A stretch of 64,000 nucleotides of DNA from Mycolicibacterium canariasense (GCF_002101555.1 NZ_LQOL01000019.1:62001-126000), one strand, 5' to 3'; shown: positions 26,891-37,609, counted from the stretch's first letter. Notes: generated from the sequence alone by a model not told the origin. Numbers and translations are program-made.

Positions 26891-27691
26891 CTAACTGTCG
26901 GTGAAGCTGGCCCGACGTCGCTGTTGGAAGGCCTTGGTGCCCTCCTGGAAATCGTCGGAGCGCAACAGCAGGAGCTGCCCCTCGCGCTCGCGCTCCAGGG
27001 CCGCCTCGAGTTCGGTCAGGGTGGCGGCGTTGACGGCCTGCTTGGTCTTGCGCAGGGCCACCGCCGGCCCGGTCGACAGGGTGGTGAGCACCGTGGCGAC
27101 CTCGTCGTCGAGCGCCTCGGGCGCGTGCACGGAGGTCACCAAACCCCAGTCGTAGGCCTCGGCCGCGGTGATCCGCTCGGCCAGCAGCGCCATCCGCTGG
27201 GCCCTGATGCGCCCGATCGCCGCCGCGATCAACGCCGAGGCGCCGCCGTCGGGCATCAGCCCGATCTTGGTGAAGGCGAGCATGAAAAATGCGTTCTCCG
27301 AGGCCAATACGATGTCCGAGGACAAGGCCAGCGAGACTCCGACACCGGCGGCCGGGCCCTGCACCACCGCGACGACGGGTTTGGGCAGCGCGACGATGGA
27401 CCGCACCGCCCGGTTGGCGGCATCCAGCACCGACTCCGGACCGCCGGTGGCGTGACCGGCGGTGTCCTCTTCGCTGATCCCGGCGCCGGAGCTGAATCCC
27501 CGTCCGGCGCCCGCGAGCTTGACCACCCGCACCGCGGGATCGCTGGCGGCCCGTTCCAGCGCGTCGCCGATCCCGTCGAGCATGGCCTCGGACAACGAGT
27601 TCAGGCTGTCGGGCCGGTTCAGAGTCAGTGACAACACGCCATCGGAAAGCTCGACGAGCAGAGAATCGATGCTGCGATAGGTCATGGACAC
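26891..27691 (-). CDS. Enoyl-CoA hydratase/isomerase, EchA-like
   Basis: A 266-residue crotonase-family protein. Oxyanion-hole segments are [11 protein letters not shown] (the usual CAGAD region with Ser-Gly) and [15 protein letters not shown]. The position of the first hydratase Glu (GxGxxLA helix) is Val/Ser here, and the second is Asp (GLMPDGGAS), the pattern of isomerases or other crotonases rather than true hydratases. It is divergent from mcr by ~118 bp. From memory M. tuberculosis has echA10/echA11 here, so it is likely the same locus. Start ATG 27691, or ATG 27685 two codons later. Confidence 0.87.
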   Translation of the reverse strand: MSMTYRSIDSLLVELSDGVLSLTLNRPDSLNSLSEAMLDGIGDALERAASDPAVRVVKLAGAGRGFSSGAGISEEDTAGHATGGPESVLDAANRAVRSIVALPKPVVAVVQGPAAGVGVSLALSSDIVLASENAFFMLAFTKIGLMPDGGASALIAAAIGRIRAQRMALLAERITAAEAYDWGLVTSVHAPEALDDEVATVLTTLSTGPAVALRKTKQAVNAATLTELEAALEREREGQLLLLRSDDFQEGTKAFQQRRRASFTDS

Positions 27692-27808
27692 GTCCTCAGG
27701 TTAGACCGGGTGGCCCCCGGCTGGTTCGACCTGGTTATACAAGTAAGCTATGTCGGCGGTCAACTACTCAGTACTCGACAAGACACTCAACGACGAAGGA
27801 CGGTCGGT

Positions 27809-28903
27809 ATGACGGGACCACTGCACGGATTGCGCGTTGTCGAATTGGCCGGTATCGGCCCCGGCCCGCACGCGGCGATGATCCTCGGCGACCTGGGCGC
27901 CGAGGTGGTGCGGGTGGACCGCCCGTCCGCCGCCAACGGCCCGGCCAAGGACGCCATGCTGCGCAACCGGCGCTCGGTGACCGCGGATCTCAAATCCGAA
28001 CAGGGCCGCGAATTCGTGCTGAACCTGGTCAGCAAGGCCGATGTGCTCATCGAGGGCTTCCGCCCCGGGGTGACCGAGCGGCTCGGACTGGGTCCGCAGG
28101 ATTGCGCCGAGGTCAACGAGAAACTGATCTATGCCCGGATGACCGGCTGGGGACAGACCGGTCCGCGCGCCCAGCAGGCCGGCCATGACATCAACTACAT
28201 CTCGCTCAACGGGGTGCTGCACGCGATCGGCCGCAAGGGCGAGCGGCCGGTGCCGCCGCTGAACCTGGTCGGCGATTTCGGTGGTGGCTCTATGTTCCTG
28301 CTGTTGGGCATCCTGGCGGCGCTGTGGGAACGGCAGACCTCGGGCAAGGGCCAGGTGGTCGACGCCGCCATGGTCGACGGTTCCAGTGTGCTGATCCAGA
28401 TGATGTGGGCGTTCCGCGCACAAGGGTTGTGGAGCGACGAGCGCGGCACCAACATGCTCGACACCGGCGCTCCCTACTACGACACCTACGAGACCGCCGA
28501 CGGCAAGTACGTCGCCGTCGGTGCGATCGAGCCGCAGTTCTACGCCGAACTGCTGGACAAGCTGGGCCTGGACCCGGCGTCGTTGCCCGCGCAGAACGAC
28601 ATGGCGCGCTGGCCGGAACTGCGGGCCGGCTTCACCGAGGTGTTCAAAACCAGGAGCCGCGACGAGTGGGCGCGGATCTTCGCGGGTTCGGATGCCTGTG
28701 CCACACCGGTGTTGGCGTTCGGTGAAGTGCTCACCGAACCGCACCTCGCCGAACGCGACACCTTCTACGAGACCGGTGCCGGGCTGCAGCCGATGCCCGC
28801 GCCGCGCTTCTCGCGCAGTCGCCCAGCGCAACCCACGCCGCCGCCGGTGGTCGGCGCGGACAACGACACCATCCTCGACGAATGGGCCGACGAGCGAGCC
28901 TAG
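27809..28903 (+). CDS. mcr: Alpha-methylacyl-CoA racemase
   Basis: A 364-residue CaiB/BaiF (family III CoA-transferase) protein. With ATG 27809 the catalytic His and Asp fall at H126 ([12 protein letters not shown]) and D156 ([10 protein letters not shown]), exactly the numbering of M. tuberculosis MCR, which settles both identity and start. The enzyme epimerises the 2-methyl centre of branched acyl-CoAs such as pristanoyl- or cholesterol side-chain CoA so they can be beta-oxidised. It forms an interlocked homodimer in the cytosol. The SDR dehydrogenase follows after 39 bp, and an enoyl-CoA hydratase lies divergently. Confidence 0.95.
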   Translation: MTGPLHGLRVVELAGIGPGPHAAMILGDLGAEVVRVDRPSAANGPAKDAMLRNRRSVTADLKSEQGREFVLNLVSKADVLIEGFRPGVTERLGLGPQDCAEVNEKLIYARMTGWGQTGPRAQQAGHDINYISLNGVLHAIGRKGERPVPPLNLVGDFGGGSMFLLLGILAALWERQTSGKGQVVDAAMVDGSSVLIQMMWAFRAQGLWSDERGTNMLDTGAPYYDTYETADGKYVAVGAIEPQFYAELLDKLGLDPASLPAQNDMARWPELRAGFTEVFKTRSRDEWARIFAGSDACATPVLAFGEVLTEPHLAERDTFYETGAGLQPMPAPRFSRSRPAQPTPPPVVGADNDTILDEWADERA

Positions 28904-28942
28904 GAACCGGGTAACGACCCCGATAGGAAGGAAACACACCAA

Positions 28943-29705
28943 GTGGAAATCAAGGATTCCGTAGCGGTTGTCACCGGCGGGGCTTCGGGCCTCGGCCTGG
29001 CGACCACCAAGCGGCTGCTGGATGCCGGCGCGTCGGTGGTGGTCATCGATCTCAAGGGGGAGGAGGTGGTGGCCGGGCTGGGTGAGCGGGCCAAGTTCGT
29101 CGCCGCCAATGTCACCGACGAGGCGGCCGTGTCCGGGGCGCTGGACGTCGCCGAGTCGATGGGGCCGGTGCGCATCAACGTCAACTGCGCCGGGATCGGT
29201 AACGCCATCAAAACCCTTGGTAAGGAAGGCCCGTTCCCGCTGGACGGTTTCCGCAAGGTGGTCGAGGTCAACCTGATCGGCACCTTCAACGTGCTGCGAC
29301 TGGCCGCCGAGCGGATCGCGAGGACGGAGCCGCTGGAGGACGCCAACGGCTCGGCGGAGCGCGGCGTCATCATCAACACCGCGTCCGTCGCGGCCTTCGA
29401 CGGCCAGATCGGTCAGGCCGCGTACTCGGCGTCCAAGGGCGGTGTCGTGGGATTGACGCTGCCGGTGGCGCGCGACCTGTCGCGCAGCCTGATCCGGGTG
29501 GTCACCATCGCCCCCGGCCTGTTCAAGACCCCGCTGCTGGGCTCGCTGCCGGAAGAGGCGCAGCGCTCCCTGGGGCAGCAGGTGCCGCATCCGGCGCGGC
29601 TGGGCGACCCGGACGAGTACGGCGCGCTGGCCGCGCACATCGTGGAGAACCCGATGCTCAACGGTGAGGTGATCCGCCTGGACGGCGCCATCCGGATGGC
29701 GCCGC

Positions 29706-29710
<5 letters not shown>
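28943..29710 (+). CDS. Short-chain dehydrogenase, type-2 3-hydroxyacyl-CoA dehydrogenase-like
   Basis: A 255-residue classical SDR from GTG 28943. Cofactor motif TGGASGLG (11-18), structural NCAG (NVNCAGIG) and catalytic S-Y-K in INTASVAAF and AAYSASKGG are all present. The long [27 protein letters not shown] insertion and overall form match human HSD17B10-type 3-hydroxyacyl-CoA dehydrogenases, so it likely oxidises (branched) 3-hydroxyacyl-CoA with NAD. Position directly after mcr repeats the Rv1143-Rv1144 order of M. tuberculosis. Its TGA (29708-29710) begins a threefold repeat. Confidence 0.9.
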
Positions 29711-30823
<1,113 letters not shown>

Positions 30824-30856
30824 GTCCGGGGCGGGGGATTCTGGGCGGGACGAGAC

Positions 30857-30894
30857 AACCGCGCGGCCGGACAACGGTGTCCGGTCGCGCGGTT
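30857..30894 (+). terminator. Hairpin terminator after nitronate monooxygenase
   Basis: Arms 30857-30872 and 30879-30894 form a 16-bp stem with one G-U-type mismatch and a 6-base loop (AACGGT). It ends the mcr-SDR-NMO transcription unit. Confidence 0.85.
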
Positions 30895-30982
30895 TCGCGG
30901 TGTTGCGGGCCGGAACCCGGACGCCAGAACGCCGCCGAGGCAAGCCTCAGCGGCGTCGTGGTGCTAGGAGGGACTGCGGCGT

Positions 30983-31126
30983 TCAGACCGCTGCAGCGAG
31001 GTCGGGGAACTGCTCGGAGGTGTCACCCTCGACGAGGACATCCCCGTGGTACAGGGCGTCAAAGTCGACTTTGATGACATCGGCACTGGTGTCGTCGATC
31101 CACATGTCAGTGAGCGTATGGGTCAC
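30983..31126 (-). CDS. Small acidic protein, 47 residues
   Basis: The minus strand from GTG 31126 reads MTHTLTDMWIDDTSADVIKV and continues through FDALYHGDVLVEG to EQFPDLAAAV, stop TGA 30983-30985. ATG 31105 is an internal alternative (40 residues). Third codon positions are about 80 percent G/C, first positions are purine-rich and second positions A/T-rich, as in real genes here. There is no Shine-Dalgarno sequence before GTG 31126, so a leaderless transcript is possible. The product is acidic, with no signal peptide, membrane helix or Cys. No family recognised. It lies alone between the NMO terminator and the mmpL promoter region, on the opposite strand to both. Confidence 0.6.
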   Translation of the reverse strand: MTHTLTDMWIDDTSADVIKVDFDALYHGDVLVEGDTSEQFPDLAAAV

Positions 31127-31516
31127 GCTTAAGGAATCTTTGAGTCACGATTCTGAAAACCTTGGCAATTCTTACCGCCGGGTAGGTTCACGATGTTTGC
31201 GGGTCGCCCGGCTGATCTTGTTGCTCCACCGTCAAGACGGTCGTGAACTGCTGCTTTACGGTTCGCCGGGAGGTCCGCCGCGTCCGCGCCGCGTGTGCCG
31301 GGGCGTCCGAGTGCATCCCGAGCGGCAGCAAACGTTACTTCTGAGTTCTACTCGGCAGTAAGGCCGGCGGTTACCAGAGTGGCCGCTGTGGCCAATGGGT
31401 CTGACCTGCACGGCATTGAACCCGACCGCGTTCTCCGTCGTGATCAGGACAACGATTGACGCACCCGACTTACCGTTGTTAACTTAACGGCGATATGCAA
31501 CGGAGGGGAAACCGCA
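31127..31516. other. Intergenic region upstream of mmpL
   Basis: About 390 bp without a convincing gene. AT content rises towards 31130-31190 (likely promoter of the leftward small gene) and again at 31470-31500, next to the palindrome and the mmpL RBS (GGAGGGG near 31503). I see no RNA gene. Confidence 0.5.
31473..31490. promoter_or_regulatory. Palindrome upstream of mmpL, candidate TetR operator
   Basis: CCGTT (31473-31477) and AACGG (31486-31490) flank an AT-rich centre containing GTTAAC. It sits 26 bp before the mmpL start. The TetR gene that overlaps the end of mmpL is the natural candidate to bind it. Confidence 0.5.
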
Positions 31517-33832
31517 ATGCTGAACCGAATCGCACTTCTCGCGATCGCCGCGCCACGGCGGGTGCTGGTGTTGTCCGCTCTGGTCATGGTCGCCGCGGCG
31601 ATCTTCGGCATCCCGGTCGCCAAGAGCCTGTCCGCCGGCGGGTTCCAGGACCCGACCTCGGAGTCGGCCCGCGCCACGCAACTGCTCACCGACAAGTTCC
31701 ACCAGGGCGATATGCAGCTGATCATCACGGTCAGCTCACCCGACGGTGTCACCAGCCCTTCCGCGACGGCGGTCGCCAGGGAGATCATCGACACGCTCGG
31801 CCGATCACCGCATGTCGCGCAGGTGACCTCGGCATGGACGGTGCCTGCCGGTCCCGGTCCCGGTCCGAGCGAAGCGGCGGGCAATGATCCCGCGAGCGGG
31901 GACCTGGTGAGCAAGGACAAGACCTCGGGTCTCATCGTCGCCGGGATCACCGGCGGGGAGAACAACGCCCAGAAGTACGCCAAGGAGCTGTCCGACTCGC
32001 TGACGGACGTCACCGACGGCCGGCCCGGCGTGACGATCAAGACCGGCGGCACCTCGATGGTGTATGCCCAGATCAACGCGCAGACTGAACGTGACCTGCT
32101 GCTGATGGAATCCATCGCGATCCCGCTGAGCTTCCTGGTGCTGGTCTGGGTGTTCGGCGGGCTGGTGGCCGCCGCGCTGCCGATGATCGTCGGCGCGATG
32201 GCCATCATGGGCACCATGTCGGTGCTACGGCTGATCACGTTCTCCACCGACGTGTCGATCTTCGCACTGAACCTGTCCACCGCGATGGGTCTCGCCCTGG
32301 CCATCGATTACACGCTGCTGATCATCAGCCGGTACCGCGATGAGCTCGCCGACGGGCAGCCGCGCGACCGCGCGCTGATCCGGACCATGGCGACGGCGGG
32401 GCGCACGGTGCTGTTCTCGGCGACGACGGTCGCGCTGTCGATGGCGGCCATGTTGCTGTTCCCGATGTACTTCCTCAAGTCGTTCGCCTACGCCGGCGTG
32501 GCGACGGTGGGCTTCGCGGCGCTGGCGGCGATCGTCGTTGCGCCGGCGGCGATCTGGCTGCTCGGCGAGCGGCTCGACGCCCTCAGTGTCCGGTGGGCGT
32601 TCCGTCGGATCGTGGACCCGTCACCCAAGCCGGTAGAGGAACAGTTCTGGTACCGCTGGACGGGCGTGGTGATGCGCCGCGCCATTCCTGTCGGCCTGGC
32701 CGTGGTCGCGCTGCTGGTGCTGCTGGGTGCGCCGTTCCTCGGCGTCAAGTGGGGCTTCCCGGACGATCGCGTGCTGCCCGCCTCCGCCTCGGCGCGCCAG
32801 GTCGGTGACCAAATGCGCAACGACTTCACCGACAACTCGGCCACGGCGGTGACCGCCGTCATCCCCGATGCCGACGGGCTCACCCCGGCCGAATTCGACC
32901 GCTACGCAACCGAACTGTCGCGGGTCGCCGACGTGTCGTCGGTCTCCAGCCCGACCGGAACATTCGTGGACGGCCGCAGAGTCGGTCCCGCCGGGCAGGC
33001 CGGCGTCGCCGAGGGCAGCGCGTTCCTCACCGTCGGCAGCACGGCGCCGCTGTTCTCGGACGCCTCTGAACGCCAACTCGACGCGTTGCACGCCGTCGCC
33101 GGGCCGGACGGGCGCACCGTCGAGCTCGGCGGCATCGCGCAGATCAACCGCGACAGCGTCACCGCCATCACCACCCGGTTGCCGTGGGTGCTCGGCGTGA
33201 TCGCGGTGATCACGTTCGGCCTGCTGTACCTGCTCACCGGCAGCGTCGTACTGCCCTTGAAAGCGCTTGTGCTCAACGTCCTTTCGTTGACCGCCGCATT
33301 CGGTGCGCTGGTGTGGATCTTCCAGGACGGCCATCTGTCCGCGCTGGGCACCACACCGACCGGCACCCTGGTGGCCAATATGCCGGTGCTGCTGTTCTGC
33401 ATCGCGTTCGGACTGTCCATGGACTACGAGGTGTTCCTTGCCGCCCGCATCCGGGAGTACTGGCTGGCGCTGGACGGCCCGGGGCGCCAGCGAAATGACC
33501 GGGCGGTGGCCCTCGGGCTGGCCCGCACCGGCAAGGTCATCACCGCCGCAGCCCTGGTCATGTCGATCACCTTCGCCGCCCTGATCGCGGCGCAGGTGTC
33601 GTTCATGCGGATGTTCGGGGTCGGGCTGACGCTGGCCGTCCTGGTTGACGCCACCCTGGTGCGGATGGTGCTGGTGCCGGCGTTCATGCACGTCGCCGGC
33701 CGGTGGAACTGGTGGGCGCCCAAACCGCTGGTCTGGCTGCACGAGCGGATCGGGATCAGTGAATCGGGCCCGGAATCGGAGCGGCGTGAACCCGTGACCG
33801 CGGGTGTGACGGACACTGGTCAACGTGGTTGA
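31517..33832 (+). CDS. mmpL13: MmpL-family RND transporter
   Basis: A 771-residue transporter with the RND/MmpL plan: one N-terminal helix (about 13-33), periplasmic domain D1 (35-185), helices 2-6 with FALNLSTAMGLALAIDYTLLIISRYRDEL (the D-Y pair of the proton relay), a second helix at ~395, domain D2 (420-560) and five more helices including FGLSMDYEVFLAARIREYW (second D-Y pair). No C-terminal cytoplasmic extension like MmpL3. MmpLs export lipids or siderophores using the proton gradient. Locus order matches Rv1145-Rv1146 (mmpL13a/b), which is split in two in M. tuberculosis as I recall; here the gene is one intact frame. The TetR gene overlaps its end by 8 bp. Confidence 0.9.
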   Translation: MLNRIALLAIAAPRRVLVLSALVMVAAAIFGIPVAKSLSAGGFQDPTSESARATQLLTDKFHQGDMQLIITVSSPDGVTSPSATAVAREIIDTLGRSPHVAQVTSAWTVPAGPGPGPSEAAGNDPASGDLVSKDKTSGLIVAGITGGENNAQKYAKELSDSLTDVTDGRPGVTIKTGGTSMVYAQINAQTERDLLLMESIAIPLSFLVLVWVFGGLVAAALPMIVGAMAIMGTMSVLRLITFSTDVSIFALNLSTAMGLALAIDYTLLIISRYRDELADGQPRDRALIRTMATAGRTVLFSATTVALSMAAMLLFPMYFLKSFAYAGVATVGFAALAAIVVAPAAIWLLGERLDALSVRWAFRRIVDPSPKPVEEQFWYRWTGVVMRRAIPVGLAVVALLVLLGAPFLGVKWGFPDDRVLPASASARQVGDQMRNDFTDNSATAVTAVIPDADGLTPAEFDRYATELSRVADVSSVSSPTGTFVDGRRVGPAGQAGVAEGSAFLTVGSTAPLFSDASERQLDALHAVAGPDGRTVELGGIAQINRDSVTAITTRLPWVLGVIAVITFGLLYLLTGSVVLPLKALVLNVLSLTAAFGALVWIFQDGHLSALGTTPTGTLVANMPVLLFCIAFGLSMDYEVFLAARIREYWLALDGPGRQRNDRAVALGLARTGKVITAAALVMSITFAALIAAQVSFMRMFGVGLTLAVLVDATLVRMVLVPAFMHVAGRWNWWAPKPLVWLHERIGISESGPESERREPVTAGVTDTGQRG

Positions 33833-34499
33833 AGCACTGAAACGCCGCCGCGCTGCGCGCGGCTCGGGTGACCAGTTGCGCGAGGAGATCCTGGACGCGA
33901 CCACCGATCTGCTGCTGGAAACCGGACACGCCAAGTCGGTGTCGATCCGTGCCGTGGCCCAGCGGGTCGGGATCACCCCGCCGTCGATCTACCTGCATTT
34001 CGCCGACAAGGACGCGCTGCTGGACGCGGTGTGCGCTCGCTATTTCGAGAAGCTCGACGAGGAGATGCAGCGGGTCGCGGTCGACCAGACCTCCACCATC
34101 GAGGTGTTGCGGGCCCAGGGACTGGCCTATGTCCGGTTCGCGCGGCAGACGCCGGAGCTCTACCGCATCGCGACGATGGGCGAAGGCAATCCGGGCAGTG
34201 ATGTCGACGTGACGCTGGCCAGCTCGGCGTTTCAGCACATGCGGGCGTCGATCGAGGCGCTGATGGCCGAAGGCGTTTACCCGCAAGGGGATTCGACCGC
34301 CGCGGCATTGGAGCTGTGGGCCGCCGTGCACGGCGTCGCGGCGCTGCTCATCGCCAAGCCGTATCTGCCCTGGGGTGACGTGGAGGCGTTCACCGACCGG
34401 GTGTTGAGTGCGGTGTGCTGCGGACGGATCGTGTACGGAATCGTCGGGCCGGATGCCACTCCGGAGGAGACCATCGCGAAGTTGCAGGAGTTGAGATGA
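33825..34499 (+). CDS. TetR-family transcriptional regulator
   Basis: A 224-residue regulator from GTG 33825, overlapping mmpL13 by 8 bp. The N-terminal helix-turn-helix is intact: EEILDATTDLLLETGHAKSVSIRAVAQRVGITPPSIYLHFADKDALL broken as helix 1-3 plus the YLHF helix. The C-terminal ligand domain (about 80-215) resembles the TetR_C_33/WHG type. Translational coupling to the transporter strongly suggests that it represses the mmpL operon, probably through the palindrome at 31473-31490, with the transporter substrate as ligand. The ligand is unknown. Confidence 0.9.
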   Translation: MVEALKRRRAARGSGDQLREEILDATTDLLLETGHAKSVSIRAVAQRVGITPPSIYLHFADKDALLDAVCARYFEKLDEEMQRVAVDQTSTIEVLRAQGLAYVRFARQTPELYRIATMGEGNPGSDVDVTLASSAFQHMRASIEALMAEGVYPQGDSTAAALELWAAVHGVAALLIAKPYLPWGDVEAFTDRVLSAVCCGRIVYGIVGPDATPEETIAKLQELR

Positions 34500-34533
34500 C
34501 CAGGACCAGCAAGGAGCCGGAGGCGGATCGCGT

Positions 34534-35163
34534 ATGAGTGACACGGTGCAGAACCCGTTCTTCGCGCGGCTGTGGACCGTGATGTCCGGCCATGAACCCG
34601 AATCACTGCGCCGACTGCGGGTGGAAAACCTTGCCGGGTTGACCGGCCGGGTGCTCGAGGTCGGCGCCGGTACCGGCACCAACTTCGCCCATTATCCCGC
34701 CGGGGTCACCGAGGTGGTCGCCATCGAACCGGAACCGCGGCTGGCCGAGATCGCGGCCAGGGCCGCCCGGTCGGCTCCGGTGCCGGTGACCGTCAGCACC
34801 GACACGGTCGAGGACTATGCCGCGGACCAACCGTTCGACGCCGTGGTCTGCGCTTTGGTGCTGTGCTCGGTCGGCGAGCCGAACGACGTTCTGCGGCATA
34901 TCTTTTCGATGCTCAAGCCGGGTGGACAGTTGCGATACCTGGAGCATGTCGCCAGCACCGGAGCTCGGGCCTCGCTGCAGCGGGTGGCCGACGCGACGGT
35001 GTGGCCGCGCCTACTGGGTAACTGCCACACCCATCGTGACACCGAGGCCTCGATCGCCGGTGCGGGATTCGCGGTATCCCGGTCCCGGCGAGAGCAGGCC
35101 CTACCGGCGTGGGTGCCGCTGCCCGTCACCGAGCTGGCGATCGGACAGGCGACACGGTCGTGA
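34534..35163 (+). CDS. Class I SAM-dependent methyltransferase
   Basis: A 209-residue Rossmann-fold methyltransferase. Motif I is VLEVGAGTGTNFAHYP (about 38-53), followed by the acidic ribose-binding VVAIEPEPRLAEIA and the motif FDAVVCALVLCSV, then LKPGGQLRYLEHV. The overall form is that of the Rv1147-like/UbiE-type small-molecule or lipid methyltransferases. It is the third gene of the mmpL13-tetR unit, 34 bp after the TetR stop, so it may modify the exported lipid. Substrate unknown. Its TGA stop opens a degenerate TGAGCG repeat. Confidence 0.88.
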   Translation: MSDTVQNPFFARLWTVMSGHEPESLRRLRVENLAGLTGRVLEVGAGTGTNFAHYPAGVTEVVAIEPEPRLAEIAARAARSAPVPVTVSTDTVEDYAADQPFDAVVCALVLCSVGEPNDVLRHIFSMLKPGGQLRYLEHVASTGARASLQRVADATVWPRLLGNCHTHRDTEASIAGAGFAVSRSRREQALPAWVPLPVTELAIGQATRS

Positions 35164-35195
35164 GCGTTGCGCGAGCGTGAGCTTGTGAGCGACCT
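35160..35195 (+). repeat. Degenerate stop-anchored TGAGC repeat
   Basis: Starting on the methyltransferase stop codon (35161-35163) the sequence reads TGAGCGTTGCGCGAGCG, then TGAGCTTG, then TGAGCG. It resembles a decayed version of the TGAGCGCTTGCGCGAAG element at 29.7 and 55.4 kb. Confidence 0.5.
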
Positions 35196-35242
35196 CGGGC
35201 CGGACCTTCGCGCACAAGTGCACGCTGGGCGGCTTTGAGCCG

Positions 35243-35956
35243 TCAGCCCAGCAGGGCTGGCAGCCGCTGCAACAGGCCCGGCAGCGCGACCGCGGCGGGC
35301 TCGCGCACCACGGCGGTGGCCGCCGCCGACAACGGGGTGGCTTGCGGATTCACCTCGATGACGGGAATCCCGTTGGCCAGCGCCGCCTCGGGCAGGCCCG
35401 CGGCGGGGTAGACGATCGACGAGGTGCCCACCACGATCACCACATCGGCGCCGGCCACCGCCTGCACCGCGGCGTCCCAGGCGTCGTCGGGCAGGCCTTC
35501 GCCGAACCAGACCACATCGGGCCGGATCAGGCCGCCGCAGGCGCAGTGCGGCGGCTCGACGACCTCCACCGGTTCCGGCATCGCCGGCAGCTCCCCGGTG
35601 AACGGCATTTGGCAACGATCGCAACGGAATTCGAACAGGCTGCCGTGCAGGTGGTGCACCCGGGAACTGCCGGCCCGCTCGTGGAGGTTGTCGACGTTCT
35701 GGGTGGCGATGTGCACGTCGGCGTAGTCCTCCCACGCCGCGACGGCGCGGTGACCGTTGTTGGGCTGCACCGCGTCCATCAGGTAGTGCCGCCACAGGTA
35801 CCAGGCCCACACTTTCTCCGGGTGCCGCTGCCAGCCCTCGCTGCTCGAGATTTCGTACGGGTCGACCTTCGCCCATAAACCCGTCTCGACGTCGCGGAAC
35901 GTCGGGACACCGCTCTCGGCGGACATGCCCGCTCCGCTGAGCACCGTCACCTGCAC
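35243..35956 (-). CDS. cobB: NAD-dependent protein deacylase (sirtuin)
   Basis: A 237-residue Sir2 protein. Start GTG 35956 gives [16 protein letters not shown] and the same length as M. tuberculosis Rv1151c as I recall it. The NAD-binding [27 protein letters not shown], catalytic His in [10 protein letters not shown] and four zinc Cys (CDRCQ...CACGG) are all present. It lacks long extensions, placing it in the class III/CobB-like group, which removes acetyl or succinyl groups from lysines such as that of acetyl-CoA synthetase. Divergent from a GntR regulator, 36 bp apart. A bulged hairpin near 35225-35253 overlaps its end. Confidence 0.93.
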   Translation of the reverse strand: MQVTVLSGAGMSAESGVPTFRDVETGLWAKVDPYEISSSEGWQRHPEKVWAWYLWRHYLMDAVQPNNGHRAVAAWEDYADVHIATQNVDNLHERAGSSRVHHLHGSLFEFRCDRCQMPFTGELPAMPEPVEVVEPPHCACGGLIRPDVVWFGEGLPDDAWDAAVQAVAGADVVIVVGTSSIVYPAAGLPEAALANGIPVIEVNPQATPLSAAATAVVREPAAVALPGLLQRLPALLG

Positions 35957-35992
35957 CCCACCAAAGTAGCCGGTGTGGGCAATACTGGGCAC

Positions 35993-36358
35993 ATGGCCGG
36001 GTTGGGGGATTGGGTCAGGCTGGACGCGCAGGGGGCAAGCCCATTGTTCGACCAGCTGCGCACCCAGATAATCGATGGGGTTCGGGACGGGCGGCTGGAG
36101 CCGGGAACACGGCTGCCGACGGTGCGCGATCTGGCCGGGCAGGTGGGGTTGGCGGTCAATACCGTCGCGCGCGCGTACCGGGAGCTGGAGACCGCGGGGG
36201 TTCTCGAAACGCGGGGCCGCTTCGGCACATTCGTGGCGCGGGTGGATCCGGCGGATGCCGCGATGGCGGCCGCCGCGCACGCGTTCGCCGAGGCGGCCCG
36301 CCAGGTGGGCCTGGGCAAGTCCGAGGCGCTGCGCTACCTCGACACCGCCTTCGGCTGA
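35993..36358 (+). CDS. GntR-family regulator, YtrA-type
   Basis: A 121-residue short GntR protein. ATG 35993 gives [26 protein letters not shown]; an upstream ATG 35975 is in frame but would overlap the promoter region. The winged helix has [32 protein letters not shown] and a wing at [10 protein letters not shown]. The YtrA group has only a ~40-residue dimerisation tail instead of a large effector domain. Length and position beside the sirtuin match Rv1152. YtrA-type regulators usually control adjacent ABC transporters or cell-wall stress genes; no such gene is adjacent, so the target is unclear. Confidence 0.9.
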   Translation: MAGLGDWVRLDAQGASPLFDQLRTQIIDGVRDGRLEPGTRLPTVRDLAGQVGLAVNTVARAYRELETAGVLETRGRFGTFVARVDPADAAMAAAAHAFAEAARQVGLGKSEALRYLDTAFG

Positions 36359-36361
36359 CCG

Positions 36362-37576
36362 TTAGGGGCCGCGCCAGCGCAGCACGTCCAATGCGACGGC
36401 GACGTCGACGCTGCATTCGGCCAGCGGGCGGGGCAACAGCTCGTCGGCGCGGGCCAGCCTGCGCAGCAGGGTGTTGCGGTGCGCGTACAGCCGGGCCGCC
36501 GCGCGTGAGGCGTTGCACTGCTCGGCCACGAAGATGCGCACGGTGTCGTGCAGTTCCGGGTGCGCGGATTCGAAGTCGCCCAGCACCCGGTGCACGAACT
36601 CCGCGGCCCGATCGGCGTCGGCGGTGATCAAGGCGACCAACTGGATGTCGGTGAACAACGCCAGCTGCTGCGGTGAGTGCAGGCGCGCCATCATCTGTTG
36701 AGTGGTGATGGCGTCGAAATGGCTGCGCCGGAAACCGTCGATGCCCTCGCCCGCCGGGCCGATCGCCACCCGGATATCGGGTGCGGTGCGCACCACCTCG
36801 AGCAGGGCGGCGATGTCGGTGCGACCCGATCCTGGTGCCCACACCCATCGGGTGGCGGTACTGGCGAACACGCTGAGCACCCGAGGGCTGCCGCACGCCT
36901 GTCCGAATGCCTCGGCGACCCCGTCCAACAGCGACAGATCCCCGTCGGACCGCACGCTCCAGATCACCGCCGCGGTATGGGCACCCGTCAACGCGTAACC
37001 GAGGCGGGCCTCCGCACGCCGGCGGGGGATGGGGGCCCCGTCGAGCAGCAGTGCGACCGTCTCGCGCCGCTCGGCGTGCGTGCCCAGGGTTAGTTCGTCG
37101 CGGTCCAGCTCGATCTGGGCGTCGATACCCTGCAGCGTCGCCTCGATGAACGTGCTGATGGACAGGGAACAGATCTGCAGCATCTCGTGCAACTCGGCCG
37201 GTTCGGAGGTGAGCTCGAAGGCGATCTCCATCAGGCGTCGCCAGGCGAAGCCCTCGCCGACGCGGTAGGCGTCGGAGGGGAACGCGTTGATGCCGCGGCG
37301 CACCAGTTCGCGGGCGATGGCCAGCGGCTCCGGTCCGGTGTTGGGCGGTACGGGGGCGCCGGGATCGCGCACGTTGGCGGTCGCCCAGAAGTAGAGGTTG
37401 GCGCGGTTGCTGCGGCTGACCGCCGCGGCCAGCTCGGGGTCGGCGGCGATCACCGGGCTGGCCGCCAGCACCGCGGCGTCGAACTCGTCGAGCCATTCCG
37501 GCCGGGAGTTGACGACGATCTGGGCGCAATGCCGGATCAGCTCGCGAACCGGTGGTGATGGCGTCTTCCACTCCAC
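36362..37576 (-). CDS. PucR/CdaR-type transcriptional regulator
   Basis: A 404-residue protein from GTG 37576. The C-terminal helix-turn-helix of the PucR family is clear: LHDTVRIFVAEQCNASRAAARLYAHRNTLLRRLARADELL (written here as two helices joined by a short turn). The N-terminal ~170 residues are helical and resemble the RsbRD/GGDEF-like sensing region common in mycobacterial members; the central part resembles CdaR. It is divergent from an EthA-like monooxygenase, with a perfect palindrome between, so it probably controls that gene and the hydrolase. Inducer unknown. Confidence 0.86.
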   Translation of the reverse strand: MEWKTPSPPVRELIRHCAQIVVNSRPEWLDEFDAAVLAASPVIAADPELAAAVSRSNRANLYFWATANVRDPGAPVPPNTGPEPLAIARELVRRGINAFPSDAYRVGEGFAWRRLMEIAFELTSEPAELHEMLQICSLSISTFIEATLQGIDAQIELDRDELTLGTHAERRETVALLLDGAPIPRRRAEARLGYALTGAHTAAVIWSVRSDGDLSLLDGVAEAFGQACGSPRVLSVFASTATRWVWAPGSGRTDIAALLEVVRTAPDIRVAIGPAGEGIDGFRRSHFDAITTQQMMARLHSPQQLALFTDIQLVALITADADRAAEFVHRVLGDFESAHPELHDTVRIFVAEQCNASRAAARLYAHRNTLLRRLARADELLPRPLAECSVDVAVALDVLRWRGP

Positions 37577-37596
37577 CCGGCCAGCCTACTGATGTG

Positions 37597-37609
37597 GTGC
37601 AGACTGCAC
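37597..37609. promoter_or_regulatory. Perfect 13-bp palindrome between PucR and monooxygenase genes
   Basis: GTGCAG-A-CTGCAC is an exact inverted repeat centred on A37603. It lies 20 bp before the PucR start and 67 bp before the monooxygenase start, a natural position for a shared operator. Confidence 0.55.
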
